A stretch of 64,000 nt of DNA from Cryobacterium sp. Y50 (GCF_002929805.1 NZ_PJJM01000090.1:27559-91558); one strand, 5' to 3'; shown: positions 44,736-54,370, counted from the stretch's first letter. Translations and numbers: made by a program. The notes: generated by a model not told the origin, from the letters alone.

Positions 44736-44776
44736 CCGACGAGTGCTCGTCGGTCAACTATCTTGACGTCAAGATA
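44736..44776. promoter_or_regulatory. Two perfect 18-bp palindromes upstream of acnA
   Basis: CCGACGAGTGCTCGTCGG at 44736-44753 and TATCTTGACGTCAAGATA at 44759-44776 are both perfect palindromes, five bases apart. They lie between acnA and the DUF3159 gene (which ends at 44814, same strand). The second has the shape of a MarR-type operator. Confidence 0.65.
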
Positions 44777-44813
44777 ACTCTAGCAGTGCACCCATGCCGG
44801 CTGAGGTCGATTC

Positions 44814-45656
44814 TCAGACCGCGTCGGCGGCATCCGCTTTGCGATAAACGGAACGCACCATGAGCCAGGACACGACGAGCAGCGGTGCGTAGAGCGGAAT
44901 GCCCATGAGCAGCTTCATCGAGGCGAGCAGTTCGACGTTATTGGCGAGGTAGAGCGGCAGCTGCACAGCGAGGCGGGCAAGAAACAGGCCGGTCCAGCAC
45001 AGAGTGAGAATGGTCAGCACGCGGCGCTTGCTGGCGTCGAGGCGCCAGGCGACGCCGTCACCCATAAGAAACCCGACGGCGACGCCGATCAGCGGCCAGC
45101 GCACGAGCACGGAGACGAGCAGGACGGCGCCGTAGCCGGCGTTGGTCCACAGGCCGACCAGGAAAAAATCGGAGGGCTTGCCGGAGAACAGTGCCAGCGC
45201 GACGCTGATCGCGGTGCCGACCAGTCCCCCGAGCGCCGGCGTCGTCGTCTGCCTGGTGATCGCGCGCAGGGCGACGAAGATCACGCCGATGACCAGCGGA
45301 GCGACGAGTGAGGGAAGCAGTGTGCCGATCGGGTCACTCGTCACATCTGTCGACGGGTCGATGGTCAGTGTATAGGTGACCAGAAAGACCAAGCCGGGCA
45401 ATACAGCCTCGATCAGTCCGCGGATGCCGCCCATCGCCTTTAATAGGGCCTGGCCGCTGATCGGCTCCGCTTCGGTCGCCGCGCCGAATCCAGCTCGGCG
45501 GGCTGCCCCGGCCATCGACTCGGCGAACAAGGCTGACGCGGTCTGCGCCTGCTCCGGCGTCGGAGCGGGTGCCGGCGCCGCTTCTGGCGTCGGCACCGGA
45601 TTGTGCGCTTCATCGCGCTGGCCCTGCTGGCCGTTCTGACCGGGGGTGTCGCTCAT
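44814..45656 (-). CDS. DUF3159 membrane protein
   Basis: This is a 280-residue protein with a Pro/Ala-rich disordered N-terminus (about 1-45), the conserved GGIRGLIEAVLPGLVFLVTYTLT segment and six or so membrane helices, typical of the DUF3159 family. Members resemble intracellular septation protein A in topology, but function is unknown. It belongs to the minus-strand set dut, DUF3710, DUF3159, with six bases between this gene and DUF3710, and so is likely part of one operon. Confidence 0.9.
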   Translation of the reverse strand: MSDTPGQNGQQGQRDEAHNPVPTPEAAPAPAPTPEQAQTASALFAESMAGAARRAGFGAATEAEPISGQALLKAMGGIRGLIEAVLPGLVFLVTYTLTIDPSTDVTSDPIGTLLPSLVAPLVIGVIFVALRAITRQTTTPALGGLVGTAISVALALFSGKPSDFFLVGLWTNAGYGAVLLVSVLVRWPLIGVAVGFLMGDGVAWRLDASKRRVLTILTLCWTGLFLARLAVQLPLYLANNVELLASMKLLMGIPLYAPLLVVSWLMVRSVYRKADAADAV

Positions 45657-45662
45657 GGCTCG

Positions 45663-46292
45663 TTAGACCGTGGCGGTCTCGGTCGCGCCGGTGGGCGAGG
45701 CGGGCATGCGCAGCGGAATCAGATCACGCGGCGGCATCGGGGTTCCCCCGCGCACGACGACGATACTGCGGAACAGATCTTCAATCTGGGCTGCGGCATT
45801 CGGATCGATGGCGCCCTCGCCCGCGATCACGCCACGGAGGAACCAGCGTGGGCCGTCGACGCCGATGAAACGGGCCAGGCGGGTGACACCGCCGGCTTCC
45901 TGACCGGCCGCAACCGGAATCTCGGCGACGAGTTCTGGGCCGAACGGGCCCTCGCGTGGTGTCGTGGTACCACCCTGCTTGCCTATCTGGTCGGCGATCT
46001 GATCGCGAATCTCATGCCACAAGCCGCTCGACCGCGGAGCGGCGAACGGCTGCACCTGCAGCGTCGACCCGGCGAAGTCGAGACCGATGGCAACGACGCG
46101 CTTGCTGCCCTCTTCAATTTCGAGGCGCAGGTGCAGGCCTTCCCGCGGCAGAATCTTGATGCCGCCGAGGTCGACGTATGGCCGCACCGGGTTGGCTTCG
46201 GACTCGTCGAACGGGCCATCGCTCTCACGGTTCTCTGGTGCCGATTTGGCATGGGGTTGTGGGAAATCCCCGGGGGTCGTGATGTCAGTCAC
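45663..46292 (-). CDS. DUF3710 protein
   Basis: This is a 209-residue DUF3710 protein, recognised by VDLGGIKILPREGLHLRLE, STLQVQPFAAPRSSGLWHEIRDQI and FIGVDGPRWFLRGVIAG. It is a soluble actinobacterial protein, almost always next to dut. Its function is unknown. The ATG overlaps the dut stop by four bases, so the two are translated together. Confidence 0.92.
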   Translation of the reverse strand: MTDITTPGDFPQPHAKSAPENRESDGPFDESEANPVRPYVDLGGIKILPREGLHLRLEIEEGSKRVVAIGLDFAGSTLQVQPFAAPRSSGLWHEIRDQIADQIGKQGGTTTPREGPFGPELVAEIPVAAGQEAGGVTRLARFIGVDGPRWFLRGVIAGEGAIDPNAAAQIEDLFRSIVVVRGGTPMPPRDLIPLRMPASPTGATETATV

Positions 46293-46786
46293 CGATTTTC
46301 TCCTGTCTGCGGGGCAGTATTGCTCGACATTGGCGCACCTTCTATTGGAGTAGCTTCTATGCCCGTTGAACCGAAGCCGCCCTCGCCGCGGTGGCTGCCG
46401 GGTAGTCGGTCCACAGCGATGAAGGTGGCCCGGGCAACGGGCATCACAATGAGTTGGGCGATGCGGTCGCCGATGTTGATCGTGAACGACTCGTTCTGGT
46501 CAGTATTGAGCAGGGCCACCTTGATTTCGCCGCGGTAGCCGGCATCCACTGTTCCCGGGGAATTCACGATGGTGATGCCGCGCTTGGAAGCCAGGCCGCT
46601 ACGCGGAACGACAAAGGCGGCAAAACCATCTGGCAACGCGATCGACACGCCGGTGCCGACAAGTGCACGGTTACCGGGAGCGAGCACGACAGCCTCGGCC
46701 GAATGCAGATCAGCCCCGGCATCACCGGGATGTGCATAGTTCGGGAGGATGGATGCTTGGATCAGTACTTCGACGCTTTCTGCCAC
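46289..46786 (-). CDS. dut: dUTP diphosphatase
   Basis: Dut hydrolyses dUTP to dUMP, preventing uracil incorporation into DNA and feeding dTMP synthesis. The 165-residue trimeric-type enzyme shows all five motifs: HPGDAGADL, PRSGLASKRGI, NSPGTVDAGYRGEI, IGDRIAQLIVMPV and the C-terminal RGEGGFGSTG. It is the first gene of the dut-DUF3710-DUF3159 set and is divergent from the DUF3093 gene. Confidence 0.97.
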   Translation of the reverse strand: MAESVEVLIQASILPNYAHPGDAGADLHSAEAVVLAPGNRALVGTGVSIALPDGFAAFVVPRSGLASKRGITIVNSPGTVDAGYRGEIKVALLNTDQNESFTINIGDRIAQLIVMPVARATFIAVDRLPGSHRGEGGFGSTGIEATPIEGAPMSSNTAPQTGENR

Positions 46787-46824
46787 GTGTCGAGGGTAGT
46801 GCAGATATCTGATCGAATAGAGCC

Positions 46825-47280
46825 ATGCCTGATTACCGCGAAAAACTCTGGCCTACTCCATGGGCCTTCATCGTCACCGCATTGGTGATACCGGCGAGCA
46901 TCCTGGTGCTCGTCCCGATTTCCCTGCCGGCCGGCATCATCACGGCCGCCGTCCTCTATGGCGGCTGCGTACTGCTGCTCGTTCTGGCCTCGCCGGTCGT
47001 GCGGGTGCAGAACGGCGAGCTGATCGCCGGCCCGGCCACGATTTCTACCCACCTTTTGGGGGAAGCTGTCTTCTTCGCGAAGGTCGAAGCCACCCAGGAG
47101 CGCGGTCCCAGGCTGGATGCCCGGGCCTGGCTGCTCATTCGCGGCTGGATCGACCCGGTCGTGCGCGTACCCATCGTCGATCCGACCGATCCGGCGCCAT
47201 ACTGGATCATCTCCAGCCGGCACCCGGCAGAGTTGGCCGCCGCGATCAATGGATCACGAACGGCCAACATCGGCCAGTAG
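46825..47280 (+). CDS. DUF3093 membrane protein
   Basis: This is a 151-residue protein with two adjacent membrane helices near residues 12-55 (PWAFIVTALVIPASILVLV and a second segment). A soluble domain with RAWLLIRGWIDPVVRVPIVDPTDPAPYWIISSR follows, the DUF3093 signature. The family is actinobacterial and conserved next to dut, and its function is unknown. It is convergent with the DUF4193 gene, two bases away. Confidence 0.9.
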   Translation: MPDYREKLWPTPWAFIVTALVIPASILVLVPISLPAGIITAAVLYGGCVLLLVLASPVVRVQNGELIAGPATISTHLLGEAVFFAKVEATQERGPRLDARAWLLIRGWIDPVVRVPIVDPTDPAPYWIISSRHPAELAAAINGSRTANIGQ

Positions 47281-47282
47281 GT

Positions 47283-47576
47283 CTAGGAGTCGCACTCCAA
47301 GCAGACAGTGCCGAGCTTGGTCTCGTGGCCCATCTGCGAGCGGTGCTTCACGAGGAAACAATTCACGCAGGTGAATTCGTCAGCCTGCGCGGGCAGAACG
47401 ACGACATCGAGATCCAGGTCGGACAAATCGGCGCCGGGTAGGTCGAACCCACCCGGGTTATCGGAGTCGTCAACATCAACACTGCCGGACATTTTATCTG
47501 GCACACGTTCCTTGAGGGCCTCGATCGACTCGGAGTCGTCTTCAGTCTTTCGGGGTGCGTCGTAATCGGTTGCCAT
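47283..47576 (-). CDS. DUF4193 zinc-ribbon-like protein
   Basis: This is a small 97-residue acidic protein with MATDYDAPRK at its start and four cysteines in two pairs (CVNC and CLEC) near the C-terminus, probably binding zinc. DUF4193 proteins are conserved in actinobacteria in this neighbourhood, and the role is unknown. The ATG at 47574-47576 fits the family start and the GGA sequence eight bases upstream. An ATG two codons earlier is less well placed. Confidence 0.9.
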   Translation of the reverse strand: MATDYDAPRKTEDDSESIEALKERVPDKMSGSVDVDDSDNPGGFDLPGADLSDLDLDVVVLPAQADEFTCVNCFLVKHRSQMGHETKLGTVCLECDS

Positions 47577-47775
47577 GCCCATCCATTCCAGTTACGCCGA
47601 TAAACGAAATCGGCGGGCATAGTTTCCAACAATCCGGACGGAATAGCAAACCGTCCGCCAACCTATTTATTCGGACACGGAAAACAACTTGCGGCACGCC
47701 CAGCGTATTCCCGCAAAATGACCCCAAGTCGTGGCAGTCTTGCAGCCAACGGTAATCGCGAGAGGGCTTGTCTTC

Positions 47776-48909
47776 ATGCAGGAATTGAAGGTTATTGGGG
47801 TTGAGAACGGTGCGCTGCTCGCAGCGTCCGAAGATGGTGACCGATATCGCATCGCCATTGACGAGGTTCTTCAGTCCCGGCTTCGCCAAACCCAGACGGA
47901 GCGGAGCCTCGCGCCCAAACTCTCCCCCCGGGAAGTTCAGGCGCACATTCGCTCTGGCATGTCCGCCGAGGATGTCGCGGCGGTCACCGGCGCGTCCCTC
48001 GACTACGTGCGCCGCTTCGAAGGCCCGGTCGTAGCCGAACGGGAATACATCGTCTCGTCGGCGCTCAGCGTACCGGTGCACACTGCCATCGATCCGGATC
48101 CGGTCGATGAGAACGCAAACTTCGGCAGCGTCATTCGGGAGCGTCTCGCCTCGCTTGGCGCCACCGGCGAACGCTGGGCAAGCTGGAAAGAGCCCGGCGG
48201 CGGATGGATCGTCAAACTGTCGTTCACCGCAGACGAGATCGACCACGACGCCCGCTGGGGCTTCGAACCCAAGAAAAACTCACTCTCACCGGTGGGCAGC
48301 GAAGCCATCGCGCTCTCGCAGCAGGGCGAGCTCAAGGGTTCACTCATTCCCCGGCTGCGCGCGGTCGGCTCGGAGACGAGCGCCGCCGACGTCTCCCGCT
48401 TCGACAGCAACGCCTTCAACTTCAAGGAATCCCTGCCCGACGAGATTTTGAACGACACCAGCCCGAACCTCGAGGCTGTGCCCTTCTCCCGTTCACTTAG
48501 CCGGGATGATGCGGTGTCCAAAGCCGCGATCAAACGCGCTGCCGAGCCGGCATCGAACATGAGCGAAACCGCGGATCTTCTGGAATCGTTGCGTCGGCGC
48601 CGCGGCGAACGCGAGGCGGCTGGCAGCCGGGATGCCTCCGTGGCCCCACCGATGGTATCCGCGTCGGTGCAGCCTGCGGCGGCGATGCGGCCCCGTCGGT
48701 CCTCGGCCACGGACAGCCCGGTTACCGACGAGTCCAGTGCGGCGCCGGCGACCACGCCGGAACCGACCGGCAACGCCTGGGCCAATCAGGCTGCCCGGGC
48801 GCAGGAGCGCACCAACCATGGGCGCACCACACCCAAGCGCGGTCGCGCATCGATGCCGAGCTGGGACGAAATCGTGTTCGGCGCTCGCACCGACGACGAC
48901 CTGAGCTAG
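47776..48909 (+). CDS. sepH: Septation protein SepH
   Basis: SepH promotes FtsZ assembly at the division septum in actinobacteria. The 377-residue protein has the N-terminal DUF3071 domain starting MQELKVIGVENGALLA with a helix-turn-helix (SAEDVAAVTGASLDYVRRFEGPV). It also has the segment SSALSVPVHT and a long disordered tail rich in Ala, Pro and Arg. It ends with the conserved SWDEIVFGARTDDD. The ATG at 47776 was chosen to match the family N-terminus. Confidence 0.93.
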   Translation: MQELKVIGVENGALLAASEDGDRYRIAIDEVLQSRLRQTQTERSLAPKLSPREVQAHIRSGMSAEDVAAVTGASLDYVRRFEGPVVAEREYIVSSALSVPVHTAIDPDPVDENANFGSVIRERLASLGATGERWASWKEPGGGWIVKLSFTADEIDHDARWGFEPKKNSLSPVGSEAIALSQQGELKGSLIPRLRAVGSETSAADVSRFDSNAFNFKESLPDEILNDTSPNLEAVPFSRSLSRDDAVSKAAIKRAAEPASNMSETADLLESLRRRRGEREAAGSRDASVAPPMVSASVQPAAAMRPRRSSATDSPVTDESSAAPATTPEPTGNAWANQAARAQERTNHGRTTPKRGRASMPSWDEIVFGARTDDDLS

Positions 48910-48945
48910 CTCGGACGACGGGCGACCCACGCATAACGACGCTGC

Positions 48946-49174
48946 AAAGAAGCCGGCGCGATCTTCGTAGCCGCCGACTCCCCCTATGAGACGATCGAAG
49001 AGTTGGTGACCGTTTGGAAGGCCGACCCGGCCACCTTTGCCGTCGGCGGCGGTTCTTCCCCGGTGGCCCGGACCAACTGGCGCGGACTGCTGGCCGCTTC
49101 CGGGTCTGACGGATGCCGAAATCGCCCATTTGATCGACGCCGTCACCACGATGCACGACAGCAATGAGTGGTAG
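48946..49174 (+). pseudogene. Remnant of a TctC-type tricarboxylate-binding protein gene
   Basis: The first part encodes KEAGAIFVAADSPYETIEEL and VTVWKADPATFAVGGGSSP, typical of the middle of TctC extracytoplasmic binding proteins. After a deletion and a +1 shift the C-terminal end GLTDAEIAHLIDAVTTMHDS with NEW and TAG follows in another frame. The signal peptide and most of the protein are missing. No tctA or tctB genes are nearby. The remaining 100 bp to the next gene are empty. Confidence 0.75.
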
Positions 49175-49278
49175 CAGCTCGCGACGCCGGGTTTCCCGGT
49201 GTCGCACTCGAGCGCCGGCCGCGGGAGCTGCGGGTGCGTCGGCATCCGCTTGATGAGCGGCCGGGTTAGCCTTGAGCG

Positions 49279-50322
49279 GTGAAACTAACATCGGCCCTGC
49301 GCATCTCCACCCGCCTCCCGGTGCTGCAGGTTGTGAAGATCGCTGTCGCCGTCGCCCTGGCCTGGATCGTGTCCCAGCTGCTGCTGCCGAACGAACTACC
49401 CATCTTCGCTGCGATCGCCGCCCTGCTCGTGGTGCAGCCGAGTGTCAATCAGACCCTCGGGCGCGCGATCGAACGCACCGCTGGCGTCATCGGCGGAGTC
49501 ATCATCGCCTCCACGATCGGCTTCTTCCTCGGCCAGTCGAGCTGGGTCGTACTCGGCACGATCGTGGTCAGCATCCTTGTCGCCTGGGCCCTGCGACTAT
49601 CGCCGGTCTCGGCGAGCCAGATTCCGATCAGCGCCATGCTCGTGCTCGCGCTCGGTGCGACGACGCCGGGGTACGCCCTCGATCGCATCTTTGAAACGTT
49701 CATCGGTGCGGGGATCGCGCTCATCATCAACGCCCTGATCGTTCCGCCGGTGCTGATTGCGCCGGCACGCGATGCGGTGGGGCTGCTCGCTCGCGAGGTG
49801 GCTGATACATTCGTGCGCATCGCCCAGGCGCTGCGCGCACCGCAGAGCCCGGTCGATCTGATGGAGCTGATGATCAAGGCTCGCCTGCTGCGCCCCATGC
49901 TGGTGAAGGCGGAGAAGGCTATCGCACAGGCGGAGGAGAGCCTCATGCTCAACCCACGCAAGGCCAAACTGCGTCTGGCGCTCGACGCGGACCATGAGAT
50001 GACCGGGCGGCTGCCGACGCTTGTGACCCGTGCCATCGGCATGACCCGAGCCCTGCACGATCACTATGATGCGTCCCTGCAGTTCGAGCCGAGCGTTCAG
50101 GCTTTTTCCGAGGAGCTGGCCCGGGCTGCCCACGATCTGCGGTTGCTCGCTCGTACGGAGGGCGACTTCACGGTTGCGCCCGAACCGCCGGCACCCGAGG
50201 TGCTGGCTTTGACCGCGCCGCTGCGCATCGTCACGCCACACCCCGACCACTGGATTTTGATCGGCTCCCTCATGGAAGACCTGCGCCGGGTACGCGAGGA
50301 GATCGTCGGCGATCGGGCCTGA
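49279..50322 (+). CDS. FUSC/aromatic acid exporter-type membrane protein
   Basis: This 347-residue protein has about six N-terminal membrane helices (LPVLQVVKIAVAVALAWIVSQLLLP onwards) and the FUSC-type motif LLVVQPSVNQTLGRAIERTAGVIGG. A long cytosolic helical half follows. FUSC proteins export small organic acids or contribute to resistance, and no substrate can be named. Like many of its relatives it begins with GTG, here at 49279. It is convergent with the amino acid ABC genes, separated by a strong terminator. Confidence 0.85.
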   Translation: MKLTSALRISTRLPVLQVVKIAVAVALAWIVSQLLLPNELPIFAAIAALLVVQPSVNQTLGRAIERTAGVIGGVIIASTIGFFLGQSSWVVLGTIVVSILVAWALRLSPVSASQIPISAMLVLALGATTPGYALDRIFETFIGAGIALIINALIVPPVLIAPARDAVGLLAREVADTFVRIAQALRAPQSPVDLMELMIKARLLRPMLVKAEKAIAQAEESLMLNPRKAKLRLALDADHEMTGRLPTLVTRAIGMTRALHDHYDASLQFEPSVQAFSEELARAAHDLRLLARTEGDFTVAPEPPAPEVLALTAPLRIVTPHPDHWILIGSLMEDLRRVREEIVGDRA

Positions 50323-50473
50323 GCCGGTGCATCCGCTCCGATGACTGCGCAGGAGGGGATGGCCGCGGCCCGCAGTGCCGGCTGCGCCCGAAACGGGTAC
50401 CCGCTACAACGGTTCGTTAGTTACCGTAGCGCTTGTCAATATCGGGCGCGCCCGCGACTTTACCGACAGAAAA

Positions 50474-50511
50474 ACGGATGCCCCGCGCGAGTCTCGGGCG
50501 GGGCATCCGTT
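50474..50511. terminator. Bidirectional terminator between FUSC and ABC transporter genes
   Basis: ACGGATGCCCCGC and GCGGGGCATCCGT form a 13-bp stem, with A residues before and T residues after it. The stem lies between two convergent genes. Confidence 0.9.
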
Positions 50512-50526
50512 CTCAGGTCACACGGC

Positions 50527-51255
50527 TTAGAGCACCTTGGAGAGGAAATCCTGGGTGCGTTCATGCTGCGGGTTGCCGAACAGCTCGGCTGGAGTTCCTT
50601 CTTCGACGATGAGGCCATCAGCCATGAAAATGACCCGGTCGGCGACCTCCCGGGCGAAACCCATCTCGTGGGTGACGACGATCATGGTCATGCCCTCGGC
50701 GGCGAGGTCGCGGATGACCTGCAGCACCTCCCCGACCATTTCAGGGTCGAGGGCGCTCGTGGCCTCGTCGAACAGCATGATGTCGGGGTTCACCGCGAGC
50801 GACCGGGCGATCGCGACGCGCTGCTTCTGGCCGCCGGAGAGTTGCGCGGGGCGGGCATCCGCCTTGTCGGACAGACCCACCCGGTCGAGCAGTTTCAGGG
50901 CGGTGGCGCGGGCATCCGCCTTGGATTCCTTCTTCAACTCGGTCGGCGCGAGCATGATGTTCTGCAGCACCGTCATGTGCGGAAACAGGTTGAAGTGTTG
51001 AAACACCATGCCGATGTGCTGGCGCACCTCGTTCAGGTCGACCGTCTTGTCGCTGAGGTTGAATCCATCGACGATGACCGTGCCGGCGCTGAGCTCGTCG
51101 AGCTTGTTCAGACAGCGCAGCAAGGTGGACTTACCGGAACCCGAGGGGCCGATGACGCAGACAACCTCGCCCTCGGTGATCTCGACGTCGAGGCCCTTGA
51201 GGACCTCGTTGTATCCGAACGACTTGCGGAGGCCCGTGACACTGATCTTGCTCAT
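50527..51255 (-). CDS. glnQ: Polar amino acid ABC transporter ATP-binding protein
   Basis: This is a 242-residue ABC ATPase with Walker [11 protein letters not shown], signature [15 protein letters not shown], Walker [14 protein letters not shown] and the switch histidine in VVTHEMGF. The class is the GlnQ/HisP family that drives import of polar amino acids. Its ATG overlaps the upstream binding protein-permease gene by four bases. The exact amino acid cannot be read from the ATPase. Confidence 0.95.
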   Translation of the reverse strand: MSKISVTGLRKSFGYNEVLKGLDVEITEGEVVCVIGPSGSGKSTLLRCLNKLDELSAGTVIVDGFNLSDKTVDLNEVRQHIGMVFQHFNLFPHMTVLQNIMLAPTELKKESKADARATALKLLDRVGLSDKADARPAQLSGGQKQRVAIARSLAVNPDIMLFDEATSALDPEMVGEVLQVIRDLAAEGMTMIVVTHEMGFAREVADRVIFMADGLIVEEGTPAELFGNPQHERTQDFLSKVL

Positions 51256-52700
51256 TTGTTGAACCTCTTATCAAGCTTGTTGGAGAGCATGGTGAGCAGG
51301 TTGATGACGATGAAGTACAGCGCCGCGACGATCAGCAGCGTCTCACCGGTGCGAAAGTTCGCCGCGTAGATCTGCTGGCCCTGATAGGTGAGCTCGGCGA
51401 ATCCGATCACAGCGAGCAGCGAGGTGTCCTTCAGGGTCATCACGAACTGGTTGATGAACGACGGCGTCATGATCTTCACGGCTTGAGGCAGTACGACGCG
51501 GCGCATGGTCGTGACGTAGCCGAGACCGAGGCTGCGACCGGCTTCGGTCTGGCCCGGATCGACCGACTGGATTCCGCCGCGCACGATCTCGGTCATGTAG
51601 GCACCGGCGTTCAGGCTCAGGGTGAGCACACCGGCGGTGAGTACATCGATCGACTGCCCGCTGAGCTGCGGCAGCCCGAAGTAGAAGAAGAAGGCCTGCA
51701 CGAGCAGTGGAGTTCCGCGAAAAATACTGACGTAGACGCTTGCGATGCCGCGCAGAATGCGACTCTCGGAGACGGTGAAGAAGCCGAATAGCACACCGAG
51801 CACGAGGGCGATCAGAATGGACAGGCCGGTCGCGAGCAGGGTCAGCCCGAGCCCCTTCATGAGCGCCGGCATGCTGTCGCTGAGCAGACCAAAGAAACCG
51901 GACGCCGCGGCAGGCGCCGGCTGCTCCAGGTAGGTATCAAGAATGGTCTGGTAGTCGCCGTTGTCTTTCAGCTCGGCCAGACCGGTATTGAAGGCGGCGA
52001 GCAGTTCGGGGTTCTGCCCCTTGTTGACGGCGAAACCGTAGGAGCTGCCCTGTTCCTTCTCGGTGACCGATTTGAGCCCGTTGTTCTGGTTGATGCCGTA
52101 GGCGAGTACGGGATAGTCGTCGAACACCGCGACGGAGTTGCCGGCCTTGACGTCGTCATACATCGTGGCCGAGTCGGCGAGGGCCTTGACCGTGAAGTCG
52201 TACTCGTCCTTGATCGAGTTGGCGAAGGTTTCGCCCTCGCTGCCGCGCTTGGCGACGACGGTTTCGCCGGCCAGACCTGCGTATCCGGTGATCTCAGTGT
52301 TGTCCTCGGCGACGGCCATCTGCACACCGGAGTCGAAGTACGGGTCGGAGAAGTCGAAGATGAGCTCGCGCTCGTCGGTGATCGACATGCCGGCGATGAC
52401 GCCGTCCACCTGATTGGACTGCAGCGCCTGCAGCGCCGCATCGAAGCCGAGTGACTTGATCTCGACCGTGAAGCCCTGGTTCGCGGCGATGTCGCGAACC
52501 AGGTCCATGTCGATGCCGGTGAGTTCACCGTCTTCGCGGTATTCGAACGGCGCGAAGGTGGTGTCGGTGCCGATGACGTAGTTTTCGCCGGTGACAGCGG
52601 CCTGCGATGGGTTTGCGGCCGCGGCGCTGACACCGAGGAATCCGCCCGCCAGGGCCAGCAGTGCCGTGACGGCGACTGTGAGCTTGCCCGCCCGGAACAT
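51252..52700 (-). CDS. Fused amino acid-binding protein and ABC permease
   Basis: This 482-residue protein combines a signal peptide ([24 protein letters not shown]) and a family 3 solute-binding domain ([28 protein letters not shown] to about residue 270). A GlnP-type permease with about five membrane helices and the EAA loop ([22 protein letters not shown]) follows. The binding domain is therefore tethered to the transporter, an arrangement also known in lactic acid bacteria. A glutamine- or glutamate-type substrate is plausible. The start at 52698-52700 is the best fit for the signal peptide, though its ribosome binding site is weak. Confidence 0.93.
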   Translation of the reverse strand: MFRAGKLTVAVTALLALAGGFLGVSAAAANPSQAAVTGENYVIGTDTTFAPFEYREDGELTGIDMDLVRDIAANQGFTVEIKSLGFDAALQALQSNQVDGVIAGMSITDERELIFDFSDPYFDSGVQMAVAEDNTEITGYAGLAGETVVAKRGSEGETFANSIKDEYDFTVKALADSATMYDDVKAGNSVAVFDDYPVLAYGINQNNGLKSVTEKEQGSSYGFAVNKGQNPELLAAFNTGLAELKDNGDYQTILDTYLEQPAPAAASGFFGLLSDSMPALMKGLGLTLLATGLSILIALVLGVLFGFFTVSESRILRGIASVYVSIFRGTPLLVQAFFFYFGLPQLSGQSIDVLTAGVLTLSLNAGAYMTEIVRGGIQSVDPGQTEAGRSLGLGYVTTMRRVVLPQAVKIMTPSFINQFVMTLKDTSLLAVIGFAELTYQGQQIYAANFRTGETLLIVAALYFIVINLLTMLSNKLDKRFNK

Positions 52701-52869
52701 AATGATTTTGCGCAAAAGAGAACCATTTCTTGTCGTGCGATCGGATCGGCCTGGCGGCTTTCGTGCCGATCGACGCTGATCTACCGGGGAGCGGATGCTG
52801 CACACCCTGTCGAAAGAGCCTACCTTGGGGTGCACGCCCACTGGTTCTGCGCCGCTACAGGGCGCCGCG

Positions 52870-53904
52870 CTACAGGGCGACGGCAGCGTGCGTATCGGCC
52901 CACAACCTTGCGAGCACGGTCGCAGCTGAGCCGGTGCTCGCTTCGCGAAACCCGGTGCCGGCCCAGAGTGCGAGGCCGTCTGGGTCACCGCGGCGGGCGG
53001 CATCCGCTCGCACGGTCTTGGTGAGGTGGTGCACCTGCGGATACTCCCGGGGCGCGGTAGCGTCGTGGGCGGTGGTGAAGGCGTTGCGCAAGGCCCGAGC
53101 CGGGCGACCGGAGAAGGCCCGCGTGATGACGGTTTCGGTGAATCGCGGATCGACGAGGGCGTCCTGGTGGGCCCGGTTCACGCCCGACTCGTCGGTGCGC
53201 AGCAGGGCAGTGCCGAGCTGCACAGCTTCGGCACCGGCGGCCAGTAACGAGGCGATCTGCCCGCCGGAGTGGATGCCGCCCGCTACGATCAGCGGCAGTG
53301 TTACCGCCTCGCGAATCGCGATCAACAGCTCCCCCAATGCCAGGGTGCCCGGTTCGTCCCGCGTGGCGAAGGTCCCCCGGTGCCCGCCGGCCTCCGGCCC
53401 CTGCACGCAGAACGCGTCGACGCCGCGATCGACCGCCTCAAGGGCTTCGGGCACCGAGGTGACCGTGGCGATCAGGAACGAGCCGGCCGAGTGTATCCGC
53501 TCCACTGAGTCTCGTGGGGGCAGACCAAAGGTGAAAGACACCACCGGAACCTTGTGCGCGATGACGACGGCCACCTTGTCGGCGAACCAGTCGTCGTCGG
53601 TCTCGTCAATTTCACCGAATGTGGCCGCGGGGTTCTCGCGAGCGAGCATACCGCGGTAGGTCTCGACGGCGGCCCGGTCGGTCAGGGGCGCCTGCGGAAC
53701 GAACAGGTTGACACCGAAGGGATTCTTCGTGCGCTGCTGCACGTCGACGATCTGCTCGGCCAAGGCCTGCGGCGTTTTGTAGCCGCCGGCGAGAAAGCCG
53801 AGGCCGCCGGCATCGCTCACGGCGACAGCGAGGTTAGGCGTTGAGGCGCCGCCGGCCATGGGGGCCGCGACGATGGCAATGTACAGGTCAGAAATGGAAA
53901 ACAC
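52870..53904 (-). CDS. Nitronate monooxygenase
   Basis: This 344-residue flavoprotein belongs to the nitronate monooxygenase (2-nitropropane dioxygenase) family and oxidises alkyl nitronates using FMN and oxygen. Visible features are the N-terminal IVAAPMAGGAST, CVQGPEAGGHRGTF with the conserved His, and the phosphate-binding PLIVAGGIHSGGQIASLLAAGAEAVQLGTALL. It stands alone, divergent from the DUF4287 region. Physiological substrate, such as a plant or fungal nitro toxin, is unknown. Confidence 0.92.
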   Translation of the reverse strand: MFSISDLYIAIVAAPMAGGASTPNLAVAVSDAGGLGFLAGGYKTPQALAEQIVDVQQRTKNPFGVNLFVPQAPLTDRAAVETYRGMLARENPAATFGEIDETDDDWFADKVAVVIAHKVPVVSFTFGLPPRDSVERIHSAGSFLIATVTSVPEALEAVDRGVDAFCVQGPEAGGHRGTFATRDEPGTLALGELLIAIREAVTLPLIVAGGIHSGGQIASLLAAGAEAVQLGTALLRTDESGVNRAHQDALVDPRFTETVITRAFSGRPARALRNAFTTAHDATAPREYPQVHHLTKTVRADAARRGDPDGLALWAGTGFREASTGSAATVLARLWADTHAAVAL

Positions 53905-54100
53905 GAACGCTCCTTGTCAAAATGGAATGTTAATCTAGCCGCTGGAGTCACGCTCTAAGAGCGACTCTAGGCGGTGAACCCCACATCGGTACCTTGGCAC
54001 AGATCAACAACTTGTACCCGTCTGCGCGTGGCCCCATGATCGAGTACTAAGAAGCTTTAGGCGTTGCGACGCTCTTCTTCACCACGGTCAGGTAGCCGGT

Positions 54101-54370
54101 CTAGGCGGCTGTGCCCTTGACGGTCATGCAGTGGTTCCGGTCCGCCGCTGCCGGAGTCCAGCTGCCGGGTACTGCGACGAGTTGCTGGCCGGCTCTGACC
54201 ACTGCGTTGACGCTCGGCGTCGGGCCGATCAACTTGCCCGGCCGTACCGGTGCGGTCGCGGCGCTAGTCGTGCTGGTTGCGCCGTAACCTGCCTTCGTGC
54301 TGGTGATTGTGATCGTGCCGCCGAGGTGCGCTGTACTGAGGGCGTAGGCGCTCGTTGTCGCTGTAGCCCG
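54101..54370 (-). pseudogene. Fragment of a secreted repeat-domain surface protein
   Basis: The minus strand encodes SAYALSTAHLGGTITITSTK and AGYGATSTTSAATAPVRPGK, then LIGPTPSVNAVVRAGQQLVA and VPGSWTPA, and stops at 54101-54103. This repeat type is common in actinobacterial cell-surface proteins, where many copies occur in tandem. Here there is only about one unit, without start codon or signal peptide. The rest of the 587-bp spacer (53905-54491) holds a hairpin near 53937-53977 but no gene. Confidence 0.65.
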
